Assembly (NCBI GenBank): GCA_002353825.1
Contig: DEKJ01000049.1
Location: 69,419-133,418 of the forward strand
Source: Prevotella sp. UBA2725
GTDB taxonomy: Bacteria > Bacteroidota > Bacteroidia > Bacteroidales > Bacteroidaceae
Reading direction: 5' to 3'
DNA length: 64,000 bases
Shown piece after piece: positions 47,871 through 57,148 of the stretch. The notes beneath the pieces were generated by a model. The model ran no database searches. It saw only the letters and a list, made by a program, of their open reading frames with translations, and was not told where the DNA came from. Made by a program: the position numbers and the translations under genes. Every line of letters begins with the position of its first letter. Position 1 is the first letter of the stretch.

Positions 47871-50357
47871 ATGACTTATACCATTGAGAAAATCACCACC
47901 CTCATCGGCGCACGCCGATATGGTACGGCGGATGCCAACATCGGCTTCCTGCTTACCGACAGCCGTTCTCTGTGTTTCCCAGAGGAGACGTTGTTCTTCG
48001 CCATCAAGTCGGAGCGCAACGACGGCCACAAGTATATCCCGGGTCTGTACGACCGCGGCGTTCACAACTTTGTGGTGACGACTGTTCCCGATGACTACGA
48101 GAAGCGGTTCCCAGAGGCTAACTTCCTCAAGGTGACGGACACCCTCGAGGCTCTGCAGCGCCTCGCCGAGCGTCACCGCGACGAGTTCGATATCCCTATC
48201 GTCGGCATCACGGGCTCCAACGGCAAGACCGTTGTCAAGGAGTGGCTGTACCAAGTGCTCTCTCCCGACTGCTTCGTGACACGCTCGCCGCGTTCCTACA
48301 ACTCGCAGATCGGTGTGCCTCTGTCGGTATGGCTCATGAACGATGAGACGAAGGTCGGCATCTTCGAGGCAGGTATCAGTCAGCCCGGTGAGATGCTCGC
48401 CCTGCGCGACATCATCCAGCCGACGATCGCCGTACTCACGAACCTCGGTGTTGCCCATCAGGAGAACTTCCCCTCGATGGAGGCAAAATGCAGAGAGAAG
48501 CTCATTCTCTTCCACGACGCGCCAACGATCGTCTACAACGCTGATGACGACACGGTGAAGAAAGTGGTGGATGAGTCTGACTATAAAGGTGAGAAGCTCT
48601 TCTGGTCGCTCAAGGACAAGAAGGCCCCGATGTACATCGACTCAATCAAGAAAGGTGAGACGACAACGACCATCTCCTATATATATAATAATGTTTCGAA
48701 GAATGTTGTCGGCAGTTTCACGATTCCGTTCATCGACGACGCCAGCATTGAGGACGCCATCGTCACGGCGCTTGTCGCCCTGCGCCTCGGTGTCGATGCC
48801 GACAAGCTCAGTGAGCGCATGAGCAAGCTCGAGCCCGTCGCTATGCGTCTCGAGGTCAAGGAAGGCCGTCACGGCTGCACGCTCATCAACGACTCGTACA
48901 ACTCTGATATCAACTCGCTCGACATCGCCCTCGACTTCATGAACCGCCGTCCCGACCACAAAGGTCGTCGCCGCACGCTCATCCTCAGCGATATTCAGCA
49001 GAGCGGCATGGCTCCCGCTGACCTTTACCGTGAGGTGAGTCGTCTGGCTAAGGAGCGTGGCGTGGAGAAGTTTATCGGCATCGGCCCTATCATCTCCGCC
49101 AATGCCAATCTCATCGACATCAATGAGAAGTTCTTCTTCAACAGTGTCAGTTCGTTCCTCGACTCGACCGTCTTCCGCACGCTGCGCGACGAGGTCATCC
49201 TCATCAAGGGTGCTCGCCAGTTCGGCTTCGACCAGATCACGGACCAACTCGTGGAGAAAGTGCATGAGACCGTGCTGGAGGTTAACCTCAACGCTGTCGT
49301 GGCAAACCTCAACTACTACCGTTCGTTCATGAAACCCGAGACAAAGCTCGTGTGCATGATCAAGGCCGATGCCTACGGTGCTGGCAGTGTGGAGATCGCC
49401 AAGACGCTGCAGGACCATCGCGTGGACTACCTCGCCGTGGCTGTTGCTGATGAAGGTGCTACACTGCGCCGCAACGGCATCACATCGAACATCATGATCA
49501 TGAACCCAGAGATGTCGGCCTTCAAGACGATGTTCGACTACGACCTCGAACCGGAGGTATACTCCTTCCGCCTCCTCGATGCCCTCGTCAAGGCCGCTGA
49601 GAAAGAAGGTATCACGGGCTGGCCTGTCCATATCAAACTCGACACGGGTATGCACCGCCTCGGCTTCGACCCGGAGAAAGACATGGAGAAGCTCATCGAT
49701 AGACTGAAACATCAGAACGCTGTCATCCCGCGCTCCGTGTTCTCTCACTTCGTGGGCTCAGACGACGACAAGTTCGACGACTTCTCTGCTCATCAGTTCG
49801 CCCTCTTCGACAAGGGCAGCAAGCAGTTGCAGGCCGCCTTCGACCATAAGATCATCCGGCATATCGACAACTCAGCCGGTATCGAACACTTCCCCGAGCG
49901 TCAGCTCGACATGTGCCGTCTCGGCCTCGGTCTCTATGGCATCGACAGTCGCAACAACCACATTATTAATAATGTGTCGACACTGAAGACCACGATCCTG
50001 CAGTTGCGTAACGTGCCGGCCGGCGACACAGTGGGCTACAGCCGCAAGGGTAAGATCGACCACGACAGTGTCATTGCCGCTATCCCTATCGGCTATGCTG
50101 ACGGTCTGAACCGTCACCTCGGCAACCGCCACTGCTACTGCCTCGTCAATGGTAAGAAAGCCGAGTATGTCGGTAACATCTGCATGGATGTAGCCATGAT
50201 CGACGTCACCGGCATCCCCTGCAAGGAAGGGGACAGTGTAGAGATCTTCGGTGACCATCTGCCTGTGACGGTCCTCTCTGATGCCCTCGACACCATCCCG
50301 TATGAGGTGCTGACGGGGATCAGCAACAGGGTGAAGAGGGTGTACTTTCAGGATTAA
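47871..50357 (+). CDS. MurF-alanine racemase fusion
   Basis: An 828-residue bifunctional enzyme typical of Bacteroidota. Residues 1-450 are UDP-MurNAc-tripeptide:D-Ala-D-Ala ligase, with the ATP loop VGITGSNGKTVVKEW (about 117-131) and NDSYNSDINSLDIAL. Residues about 460-828 are alanine racemase, with the PLP lysine in CMIKADAYGAGS and the catalytic Tyr in VGYSRKGKID. One chain therefore makes D-Ala and adds D-Ala-D-Ala to the peptidoglycan precursor. Length and linker are normal. It is transcribed alone and followed by a family B repeat with an internal terminator-like hairpin. Confidence 0.96.
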   Translation: MTYTIEKITTLIGARRYGTADANIGFLLTDSRSLCFPEETLFFAIKSERNDGHKYIPGLYDRGVHNFVVTTVPDDYEKRFPEANFLKVTDTLEALQRLAERHRDEFDIPIVGITGSNGKTVVKEWLYQVLSPDCFVTRSPRSYNSQIGVPLSVWLMNDETKVGIFEAGISQPGEMLALRDIIQPTIAVLTNLGVAHQENFPSMEAKCREKLILFHDAPTIVYNADDDTVKKVVDESDYKGEKLFWSLKDKKAPMYIDSIKKGETTTTISYIYNNVSKNVVGSFTIPFIDDASIEDAIVTALVALRLGVDADKLSERMSKLEPVAMRLEVKEGRHGCTLINDSYNSDINSLDIALDFMNRRPDHKGRRRTLILSDIQQSGMAPADLYREVSRLAKERGVEKFIGIGPIISANANLIDINEKFFFNSVSSFLDSTVFRTLRDEVILIKGARQFGFDQITDQLVEKVHETVLEVNLNAVVANLNYYRSFMKPETKLVCMIKADAYGAGSVEIAKTLQDHRVDYLAVAVADEGATLRRNGITSNIMIMNPEMSAFKTMFDYDLEPEVYSFRLLDALVKAAEKEGITGWPVHIKLDTGMHRLGFDPEKDMEKLIDRLKHQNAVIPRSVFSHFVGSDDDKFDDFSAHQFALFDKGSKQLQAAFDHKIIRHIDNSAGIEHFPERQLDMCRLGLGLYGIDSRNNHIINNVSTLKTTILQLRNVPAGDTVGYSRKGKIDHDSVIAAIPIGYADGLNRHLGNRHCYCLVNGKKAEYVGNICMDVAMIDVTGIPCKEGDSVEIFGDHLPVTVLSDALDTIPYEVLTGISNRVKRVYFQD

Positions 50358-50389
50358 TTGACGGCCCCGAAGACGCCGAAGGCCCAGAC

Positions 50390-50586
50390 GGCCCCACCCC
50401 CGCCCCTCCCCCATCCAGGGGAGGGGAAGATATGCTTCAAGAGGTGATGATTTCGTAACGATAAACTAATACCATTAAGGGACGGCCATCAGACCATCCC
50501 TTAATGGTATCAATCCTGTGATGCTAATATGTCCTACGGTAGTATCTGTCCCCTCCCCTGGATGGGGGAGGGGCGGGGGTGGGGCC
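50390..50586. repeat. Family B MITE-like repeat, copy 3, with extra hairpin
   Basis: 197 bp between GGCCCCACCCCCGCCCCTCC and GGGGCGGGGGTGGGGCC. It has the shared interior GATATGCTTCAAGAGGTGAT and TCCTACGGTAGTATC, but about 60 bp more than the other copies, including the hairpin at 50469-50510. Confidence 0.85.
50469..50510. terminator. 14-bp perfect hairpin between convergent genes
   Basis: ATACCATTAAGGGA (50469-50482) pairs with TCCCTTAATGGTAT (50497-50510); the loop can pair further (GG/CC). It sits inside family B copy 3, between murF-alr (+) and the S41 peptidase (-), so it could stop both transcripts. No T tract. Confidence 0.5.
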
Positions 50587-50608
50587 GTCGGGAGTGGGGC
50601 CAGTAGGT

Positions 50609-53600
50609 CTATTTGAGGCTCCTAACTGCTTTTTCTAACTGTTCATCCACCCCTTTCTCATAATCTTCCGGCGTGTTATAGACAATGATGTCGGGGTTGA
50701 GTTGCTTGTTCTCAAAGAACTTACCATCCATACCCTCGTTGCCGACCTGTGGGATACCGAAGATCATACCATTCATCATCGTCTCCCACCATACTGCCGT
50801 CATCGTGCCGGCGACAGGCGCACCGACGAGCTTGCCGATGCCAAGCGTCTTATAGACAGCCGGGAAGCCATGACCATTACTGTAATCATCCTCACAGATC
50901 ATCACACACGACGGTTTCACCCATTTGTTCCACGGGTCGTAACCGATATATTTGCCATGCGCAATGAACTTCGCGTACTGCTTGCCGGAGAGCAAGGTAC
51001 AGAGGTCATCGTGGAGCCAGCCGCCACCGTTATGACGCTCGTCGACGATGACGGCTTTCTTCATGCGCATCGAGTCGGAGAGAAGTTCACTGAACACCGT
51101 GCGGAAACTCTCACTGTCCATCGCCTTGACATGGACGTAGCCGATGGTACCGTGCGACAGCGAGTCGACCATGTGGCGGTTACGGTCCACCCAACGGCGG
51201 TAGAGCAGTTGCGACTGTGCCGAACGGCTGATGGCACGGATGACGACATCGAAGTGTTTCTTCTTCGCTGGGTCGTAGACGCTGACATGCATCATCTTAC
51301 CAGCCTTACCGTCGAGGAGCGGTGTGTAGTCGGAGTCTTTCAAGATCTTCTGACCATCAATGGCCTCGATGATGTCACCTTTCTTCACACCCGTGTCACG
51401 CACGGAGAAAGGACCGCGGTTGATGACCTCCTGGATCTTCAGGCCGTCACCCTGATAACTGTCATCGAAGAACAGGCCGAGGGCAGCCGTAGAGAGTGTC
51501 GGACCGGCGGGGTAGTAACGGGCACCGGTATGCGAGCCGTTAAGCTCACCGAGCATCTCCGAGAGCATGTCGCGGAAATCGTAGTTGTTGTTGATATACG
51601 GTAGGAACTTCGCATAAGTTTTCTTGTATCCGTCCCAGTCGACACCATGGAGCTTCGGGTCATAGAACTTATCCTTGACCTGCTGCCAGACATGGTTGAA
51701 GATGTAAGTACGCTCCGCGTAAGGACGGTAATTGAAATTAGCCTCGAAGTTGATGCTCTTCTGCGCTTTGCTGGCAAGGTTGACCTGTTTGATGCCGTTG
51801 TTATAAACATAGAGGTTTTTGAAGTTCTTGTCCGGCTCCAATCCGTAGCCCACGCTCTTCATCACGATCTCCGTCTTGTTCTCTACGAGGTCGTGTTTCC
51901 ACAGGTCGTAGCCACCCTCAAAACGCGCTTCGTAATAGAGCGTGTCGCCACCGGGCGAGAGAACAGCATCGCCTAAGTGAGACGAGTTGACCGTGAGGCG
52001 GATGACTCGGTCGCGACAGTTGGCAAGGTCGAACTTCAACGGTTTGACCGCCTTACTCTTATCTTCCGTCTTCTCCGCTGCTCTGTTCTTCTTCGTGTTC
52101 CATTTACGGAACTTGATGACGGGTTCTTTCTTCTTGGCCACTGTATCTGCGTCATTCTTCTTGTGCGCCTCATCATAAAGCGCCCGTTCTTCCTTGTTCA
52201 TGCGGAAACGCTCATAGGCATCGAGGTCGAAGAACATGATGTAAGCATCATCCTCCGCACCCCAACTGCCATGACTGCGGTAGCCGGCGCGGTCACTCGT
52301 GAACACCATAGCCTTGCCACCGAGTGCCCACTGACCGTTAGAGTCGTTATATCCACTGTTCGTCAGGTTCGTGATCTTCTGACTGCCGTCGGCGGGGACG
52401 AGGGCGATGTCACTGTTGTTCCATCCGCCCGTGCCGATATAGTTCGACAGCAGCCATTTGCTATCCGGGCTCCATTTGAACCACAGGTCTCCATCCTGAT
52501 AACTGTACTGATACTTGCCATCCATGAGCTGGCGTACGGCCTTCGTCTTCACATCCACGGCTTTCAGTGTGCCACGGTCCTCGATATACGCCACGCTCTT
52601 GCCGTCGGGACTGTAAGCCGGCTGCATGTCGACGAGGCTCGACTTGACGAGTTGTTCCTCCTTCAGTTGGGTGGCATAGGTGAACTGTTTCTCATCTTTC
52701 TTCACGATGGAGGTCTGATAGATCTGCCACAATCCACCGCGCTCTGAGGCATAGACGAGGCTGCGACCATCGGGCGAGAAGCTGACGTTACGCTCCTGCT
52801 CCGGCGTGTCCGTTATCTGCTTCGTCGTAGTGTAGTCGACCGACGTGACATAGATGTCACCGTGGACGATGAATGCGATCTCCTTGCCAGAAGGTGAGAC
52901 GCTGAACTCCGTCGCTCCACTCCGCAGCACCTGGCGCTGGAGCCTGTCACTGCCGTCATCGGCAACGACGGAGACGTTGAGTTTCACGGGCTCGCTGCCC
53001 TCCTTCAACGTATAGATCTCACCGTCGTAACCATAGCACAGCGTGCCGTCAGAAGCTCGCGTGAGGAAACGAACGGGGTTGCCTTTGTAATGCGTAAGTT
53101 GCGTCTTCGCTGTCTCACCGATGCGACGGCGGTAGACATTGAACGTGCCGTCTTCCTCGCTCAGATAATAATAGGTATCGGCATCGGTGCCCCAGACAGG
53201 CGTGCGATCCTCGCCTGCGAAATCAGTGAGTTTCGTGTATGTGCCGTTCTTATAAAGCCAGATATCACGACAGATCGGTGACTGGTGGTGTTTACGGAAC
53301 GGATCCTCGTAACCTTTCTGGTCATGGTAGAGGATGGCCCCGTCCTTGCCGACACTGATGTCCTGCATCGTGATGTCGGAGAAGAGGTGCATGCGACCGC
53401 CATGGGTACTGACCTCATAGACCTGCGGGAAGGAGCTGCTGGCAAAGATGATGCTCGTCGCCTTTGGCATGATCGAGGCACGCAGCAGGATCGTGGAGTC
53501 GTTCTTCCACGCCATCGGATACTCGTCACCACTGTCTGTCGTCAGGCGGCGCGGCACACCACCTTCACGGCCAACGACATAGACATCCATGCTGCCTTCA

Positions 53601-53851
53601 CGCGACGAGGCGAAGGCGAGTTGGCGGGAGTCGGGGCTCCACACGGGGTTAGCCTCATAGGCGGGACTACTCGTTATCTGCCGTGCCTGTCCGCCTTTCA
53701 CGGGCACGGTCCAGATGTCTCCTTTATAAGAGAACGCCACCATCGTACCATCGGGTGAGATGGCGGGATAGCGCATCCACAAAGGGGAGGATTGGGCCAT
53801 CGCAGCTACTACTGTTATCTGCGTTACCACACCTAACATAAATTTCTTCAT
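50609..53851 (-). CDS. Tricorn-like S41 protease
   Basis: A 1080-residue exported protease with signal peptide (FMLGVVTQITVVAAMAQ). Residues 20-650 form two beta-propellers with repeats such as YPAISPDGTMVAFSYKG, PVWSPDSRQLAFASSREG and SPDGRSLVYASERGG. A helical region, a PDZ domain (GDIIEAIDGQKIL, about residue 830) and the S41 catalytic core follow. The core contains DSMRMKKAVIVDERHNGGG and the segment GAPVAGTMTAVWWE, where the nucleophile region differs from the usual Ser-containing motif (GEYSWG or GSASAS), as seen in tricorn relatives. It degrades peptides, probably in the periplasm. Confidence 0.88.
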   Translation of the reverse strand: MKKFMLGVVTQITVVAAMAQSSPLWMRYPAISPDGTMVAFSYKGDIWTVPVKGGQARQITSSPAYEANPVWSPDSRQLAFASSREGSMDVYVVGREGGVPRRLTTDSGDEYPMAWKNDSTILLRASIMPKATSIIFASSSFPQVYEVSTHGGRMHLFSDITMQDISVGKDGAILYHDQKGYEDPFRKHHQSPICRDIWLYKNGTYTKLTDFAGEDRTPVWGTDADTYYYLSEEDGTFNVYRRRIGETAKTQLTHYKGNPVRFLTRASDGTLCYGYDGEIYTLKEGSEPVKLNVSVVADDGSDRLQRQVLRSGATEFSVSPSGKEIAFIVHGDIYVTSVDYTTTKQITDTPEQERNVSFSPDGRSLVYASERGGLWQIYQTSIVKKDEKQFTYATQLKEEQLVKSSLVDMQPAYSPDGKSVAYIEDRGTLKAVDVKTKAVRQLMDGKYQYSYQDGDLWFKWSPDSKWLLSNYIGTGGWNNSDIALVPADGSQKITNLTNSGYNDSNGQWALGGKAMVFTSDRAGYRSHGSWGAEDDAYIMFFDLDAYERFRMNKEERALYDEAHKKNDADTVAKKKEPVIKFRKWNTKKNRAAEKTEDKSKAVKPLKFDLANCRDRVIRLTVNSSHLGDAVLSPGGDTLYYEARFEGGYDLWKHDLVENKTEIVMKSVGYGLEPDKNFKNLYVYNNGIKQVNLASKAQKSINFEANFNYRPYAERTYIFNHVWQQVKDKFYDPKLHGVDWDGYKKTYAKFLPYINNNYDFRDMLSEMLGELNGSHTGARYYPAGPTLSTAALGLFFDDSYQGDGLKIQEVINRGPFSVRDTGVKKGDIIEAIDGQKILKDSDYTPLLDGKAGKMMHVSVYDPAKKKHFDVVIRAISRSAQSQLLYRRWVDRNRHMVDSLSHGTIGYVHVKAMDSESFRTVFSELLSDSMRMKKAVIVDERHNGGGWLHDDLCTLLSGKQYAKFIAHGKYIGYDPWNKWVKPSCVMICEDDYSNGHGFPAVYKTLGIGKLVGAPVAGTMTAVWWETMMNGMIFGIPQVGNEGMDGKFFENKQLNPDIIVYNTPEDYEKGVDEQLEKAVRSLK

Positions 53852-53999
53852 ATATTCTTGTTTATCAATTATTTTATATTTGCATCAACCTATGTTTTTA
53901 TTCTGCATCGGCTTTTCACGACTTTACACGACATACCAACGCCTCTCTTCGACACTTTCGATAATAGGGTATACGGATACGTTCATCCTGATGATTATT

Positions 54000-54135
54000 T
54001 TTCACACGGATTTTAAAGATCTTAAAGATGGCTACGCTATTCGCTACGCGGTGATGCAGGACGGTAAGTGTAGCCGCAAAGCGGCGTAACAATCTTTATA
54101 ATCTTTAAAATCCGTGTGAGAAAAATCCGTGTGAG
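54000..54135. repeat. Family A MITE-like repeat, complete copy, inside a larger inverted repeat
   Basis: TTTCACACGG-type left end with TTTTAAAGATCTTAAAGATG, the halves GCTACGCTATTCGCTACGCG and GTGTAGCCGCAAAGCGGCGT, and a right end ACAATC...ATCCGTGTGAG repeated twice. On both sides lie GCATCGGCTTTTCACGACTT (53911 on) and the inverse AAGTCG...GTGAAAAGTCGATGC (54163-54191), so the whole 53911-54191 region is one inverted repeat. It fills the 376-bp gap between the tricorn-like gene and the DUF4435 gene. Confidence 0.8.
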
Positions 54136-54227
54136 CGTTCTCGCTATCGCTCGTTTCAGGCTAAGTCGTGATGAGTCGTGAAAAGTCGATGCCTAAACAT
54201 TCACACGATGCCGTAATAGCCAATGCT

Positions 54228-55226
54228 TTACTCTATTTGCTCCACAAAATGGGAAAGAGAAATTTTAAGACGATGGTATGGCTCCGAATTGAAGAAGCCG
54301 GTGTTTTTCTTCAGCATCGGGATGACATCCTCGATGGAGTTGTTGTAACACGAGAGCTCGTTCCGGCGTTGCGTGCCATGCACGCTCTGTCGGGAGATCT
54401 CTGCCTGCCGTTGCCGGATGAGCTTGTCGCAGACGCGCGTCATCATCGGCACGACGACCTTGTCGAAGAGATGATGTCCCTGGATATAGAGATAGGTCGT
54501 CTCCGGTGTCACACCGAGCTCACGCAGGCTCTGCTCCACCTGATTGTAGCTCTCTGCTGCGTTGGGGTTGTGCCGGCGCAGTTGCTCGCAGCGTTTGTTC
54601 ACTTTGTTTCGCACCTGGGCAATAGTACGATAAGCGTCATTCATGGAGAAGTTGCCCGTCTCGATGATGCGCAGGAAGTCCGTCATCGTGAACTGTCCGT
54701 ATTTTCCCGTGCGATAGTACCAGATGTTCCACACGAAGAGCGGATAGATAGCGCGCGAGAACTCCTCAAGGTACTGCTGCATGTCGAAGATGACATGGTC
54801 GTTGAGCGTCACTGCCACACAGACATCGTGGAGCGAGGGCGCATAACACTGCATGTTCTCGATGGCGTAGGCGTAGGTGTGGAAGACGTACGGACTGCTA
54901 AGAATCTGCCGCGATGTCTCCGAGGCTCCCTGGATGAGGTAGTCGTAGTCGGCATCGACACAGGCGATGAGCCACTGTCCCGTCTTGCCATGGAGGGCAC
55001 TCATGAGTGCTGCTTTCTTGCCGCGCTCGAGCGTGTTCTCCCGCGTGGGGAGCATGATCTCAAAATAGAACTGATCAGTCTCAAACTGACTGAGGATAGA
55101 GCGCCAGAAGAACACGTCGTCGTAGCTCTCCACATAAGCGACGATCTTCTTCCGCTGCTTCTTCGGGTTCAGCCAGTTGGCCGCCTCGAGATAAGAGGAC
55201 GTGAGATTATCCTTGAGCCGTTTCAT
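54228..55226 (-). CDS. DUF4435 protein (TOPRIM-like nuclease candidate)
   Basis: A 332-residue soluble protein. The N-terminal part has a TOPRIM-like pattern: Glu33 in IVAYVESYDDVFFW and Asp91/Asp93 in LIACVDADYDYL, the residues that bind metal in OLD- and PARIS-type effectors. The rest is helical (ENMQCYAPSLHDV, RNKVNKRCEQLRRH). It matches my recollection of DUF4435, the family of the AriB effector of the PARIS phage-defence system. The AAA ATPase gene ends 24 bp upstream, so the two form an operon in the order ATPase then DUF4435, as in PARIS. Function here is inferred, not shown. It could also be a conserved housekeeping pair. Confidence 0.7.
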   Translation of the reverse strand: MKRLKDNLTSSYLEAANWLNPKKQRKKIVAYVESYDDVFFWRSILSQFETDQFYFEIMLPTRENTLERGKKAALMSALHGKTGQWLIACVDADYDYLIQGASETSRQILSSPYVFHTYAYAIENMQCYAPSLHDVCVAVTLNDHVIFDMQQYLEEFSRAIYPLFVWNIWYYRTGKYGQFTMTDFLRIIETGNFSMNDAYRTIAQVRNKVNKRCEQLRRHNPNAAESYNQVEQSLRELGVTPETTYLYIQGHHLFDKVVVPMMTRVCDKLIRQRQAEISRQSVHGTQRRNELSCYNNSIEDVIPMLKKNTGFFNSEPYHRLKISLSHFVEQIE

Positions 55227-55250
55227 AACAATCGAATGATTAAGAAACCA

Positions 55251-56069
55251 TTACTTCACGGTGATATCCGACACCTCCGTGACCTTATCCATCCATCCGT
55301 TCATGATGACAGCGGGCGAATGGGTCGTGAGGATGATCTGCACGTTCGGGTTGAGCTCAAGGATGAGGTCGATGAGTTTCTTCTGCCATTCGATATGGAG
55401 ACTCACCTCCGGCTCATCCATGAAGAGGACATAGGGTTTGTTGTCTTCGATGAGTACCGTGAGGAGGATGGCGAGGATCTGCTTCTCACCACTCGACAGC
55501 TGGTAAGGGACGAGCGTCTCACCCATCTGCGTAAAACTGATCTCGTTGTCGGTGCGCACGATCTTCTTTCCCGTGTCGGCGAAAAGCGAATCCATGATAT
55601 CCTGAAACTTCTTCTTTGGCTCGGACAGTTTCTGAGCCTCCTCAGCTGCCGTGGGCCCGCCTTGCTGCAAAACGGCGATCATGCGGTTACCGATGTTCAC
55701 CTGATAGTCGAGGTATTTCCGCTGGAGCTTGTAGAGCTGCCAGTCGAGCTCCGTGGCGAGCGACATATTGAGTTGCGACACCATCTCCGCATTGATGAGC
55801 GGGCGGTCAAAGGACCGGATGATGTCAAAGCGCAGCCAGTTGGCATCCTCGGGATAGACCTTCAGATGCACGCCTTTGAGCAGGTGCGACGGGAACTCGC
55901 CCCCGGCAGAGAGGCCTTTCACCACTTTATTGATGATCGTCGACTTGCCCACGCCGTTGACACCACTGAGGATGTTGACACGGCGGTCAAGATTCCATAG
56001 GATATGCTTCCGGCCGCTCCAGAGAGCGTCGATCTCTATCTGTGTGATATAGTCAGCGTATTTCTGCAT
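55251..56069 (-). CDS. ABC-type AAA ATPase partner of DUF4435
   Basis: A 272-residue SMC/OLD-like ATPase. Walker A is SGVNGVGKST (36-44), the ABC signature LSSGEKQ (191-197), Walker B VLFMDEPEVS (214-223, Asp218/Glu219) and the H-loop LTTHSP (247-252). The insertion between Walker A and the signature is only about 145 residues, with a short coiled-coil region (about 105-165), so it is smaller than the AriA ATPases I remember (about 450). It could sense foreign DNA or a phage protein and control the DUF4435 partner. A -7 box TATTTTTG lies at 56105-56098 on the minus strand. Confidence 0.85.
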   Translation of the reverse strand: MQKYADYITQIEIDALWSGRKHILWNLDRRVNILSGVNGVGKSTIINKVVKGLSAGGEFPSHLLKGVHLKVYPEDANWLRFDIIRSFDRPLINAEMVSQLNMSLATELDWQLYKLQRKYLDYQVNIGNRMIAVLQQGGPTAAEEAQKLSEPKKKFQDIMDSLFADTGKKIVRTDNEISFTQMGETLVPYQLSSGEKQILAILLTVLIEDNKPYVLFMDEPEVSLHIEWQKKLIDLILELNPNVQIILTTHSPAVIMNGWMDKVTEVSDITVK

Positions 56070-56097
56070 AGTCTGTAAGTATAGAAGGTTTATAAGG

Positions 56098-56156
56098 CAA
56101 AAATAATAAAATAATGTGATAAGTTGCTCAGTAAGATGAATAAATTGTTACCTTTG
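56098..56156. promoter_or_regulatory. Back-to-back promoters of the ATPase pair and the EamA gene
   Basis: TATTTTTG (minus, 56105-56098) for the ATPase-DUF4435 unit and TACCTTTG (plus, 56149-56156) for the transporter. Both fit TAnnTTTG; TTG at 56124-56126 could be the -33 of the plus promoter with 22-bp spacing. Confidence 0.5.
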
Positions 56157-56202
56157 CAACGTTTTTTAGGAAATAATAGACCTTTTCATAGAAATTGTAC
56201 TC

Positions 56203-57111
56203 ATGGGTAACAATAAACCACTGCAAGCTCATCTGAGCCTGCTTTCTGCAGAGATCTTCTGGGGTCTCCTCGCTCCTATCGGCAAGGATGCGATGCTCCA
56301 TGGCATCGATAATATCACGCTTGTATCGTTCCGTGTCACAGGTGCTGCCTTACTCTTCTGGATTGCGTCACTGTTTGTCAAGGAACGCATGCCGTGGCGT
56401 CATGTCCTCTTCATGGCCGGCGCAGCCCTGCTCGGCGTGGTCTTCAACCAATGTCTCTACACCTTCGGCCTGAGCTATACGTCGCCCGTCAACGCGAGTA
56501 TCGTGACGACGTCCATGCCGATCTTTGCCATGGTGCTGTCGTTCTTCATCCTCCGCGAGCCGTTGACCTGGATGAAGGTTGGCGGTGTACTCATCGGCTG
56601 CATCGGCGCCATCTCCCTCATTCTCTCGAGTGCGCACAGCGGCGGCAAGACCGGAAATATTTGGGGCGACCTGATGTGCATGGGAGCCCAGTTGTCGTTC
56701 GCCCTCTATCTCACGATTTTCAACCCGCTTATCCGCAAATATAATGTCGTGACGGTGAACAAATGGATGTTCACATGGTCGTGCATCTTCCTTCTGCCGT
56801 TCACAGGCAGTCATGTGGCACAATTGCCCGTTGCCGTCATCGCCTCTAAGACTTGGGTAGAGGTGTTCTATGTCGTGGTCTTCGGCACGTTCCTCAGTTA
56901 CCTCTTGGCCGTCGTCGGTCAGCGGGTGCTGCGTCCCACCGTGGTGAGTGTATACAACTACGTGCAGCCCGTAGTGTCGGTCATCGTGAGTGTCCTCACA
57001 GGTCTTAGCATTTTCACCGTTCCCCAGGGCATTGCCGTCATCTTCATCTTCTCCGGTGTCTGGCTCGTAATAAAGTCGAAGTCGAAGAGAGACATTGAGA
57101 AGGAGAAATAA
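56203..57111 (+). CDS. EamA/DMT-family transporter
   Basis: A 302-residue inner-membrane protein with ten predicted helices in two EamA repeats (LLSAEIFWGLLAPIGKDAML at the start, VYNYVQPVVSVIVSVLTGL in the second repeat). EamA proteins export metabolites such as amino acids or nucleosides by proton exchange; the substrate cannot be told. It is transcribed alone from its own promoter. Confidence 0.9.
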   Translation: MGNNKPLQAHLSLLSAEIFWGLLAPIGKDAMLHGIDNITLVSFRVTGAALLFWIASLFVKERMPWRHVLFMAGAALLGVVFNQCLYTFGLSYTSPVNASIVTTSMPIFAMVLSFFILREPLTWMKVGGVLIGCIGAISLILSSAHSGGKTGNIWGDLMCMGAQLSFALYLTIFNPLIRKYNVVTVNKWMFTWSCIFLLPFTGSHVAQLPVAVIASKTWVEVFYVVVFGTFLSYLLAVVGQRVLRPTVVSVYNYVQPVVSVIVSVLTGLSIFTVPQGIAVIFIFSGVWLVIKSKSKRDIEKEK

Positions 57112-57148
57112 TCACATCGTTTCCTTGTTAACTCATAATGATTTTATA

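Noticed and set aside
53875..54089. Small plus-strand gene after a TATATTTG box at 53875-53882
   Set aside because: The only frame begins with TTG and runs through the family A repeat; no conserved protein is apparent.
54168..56000. A 610-codon open frame on the plus strand opposite the DUF4435 and ATPase genes
   Set aside because: It runs across two real genes and their spacer in the antisense direction, has no recognisable motif and a composition (rich in Asp, Glu, Val, Arg, His) expected from reverse reading of GC-biased codons. The minus-strand proteins have complete motifs.
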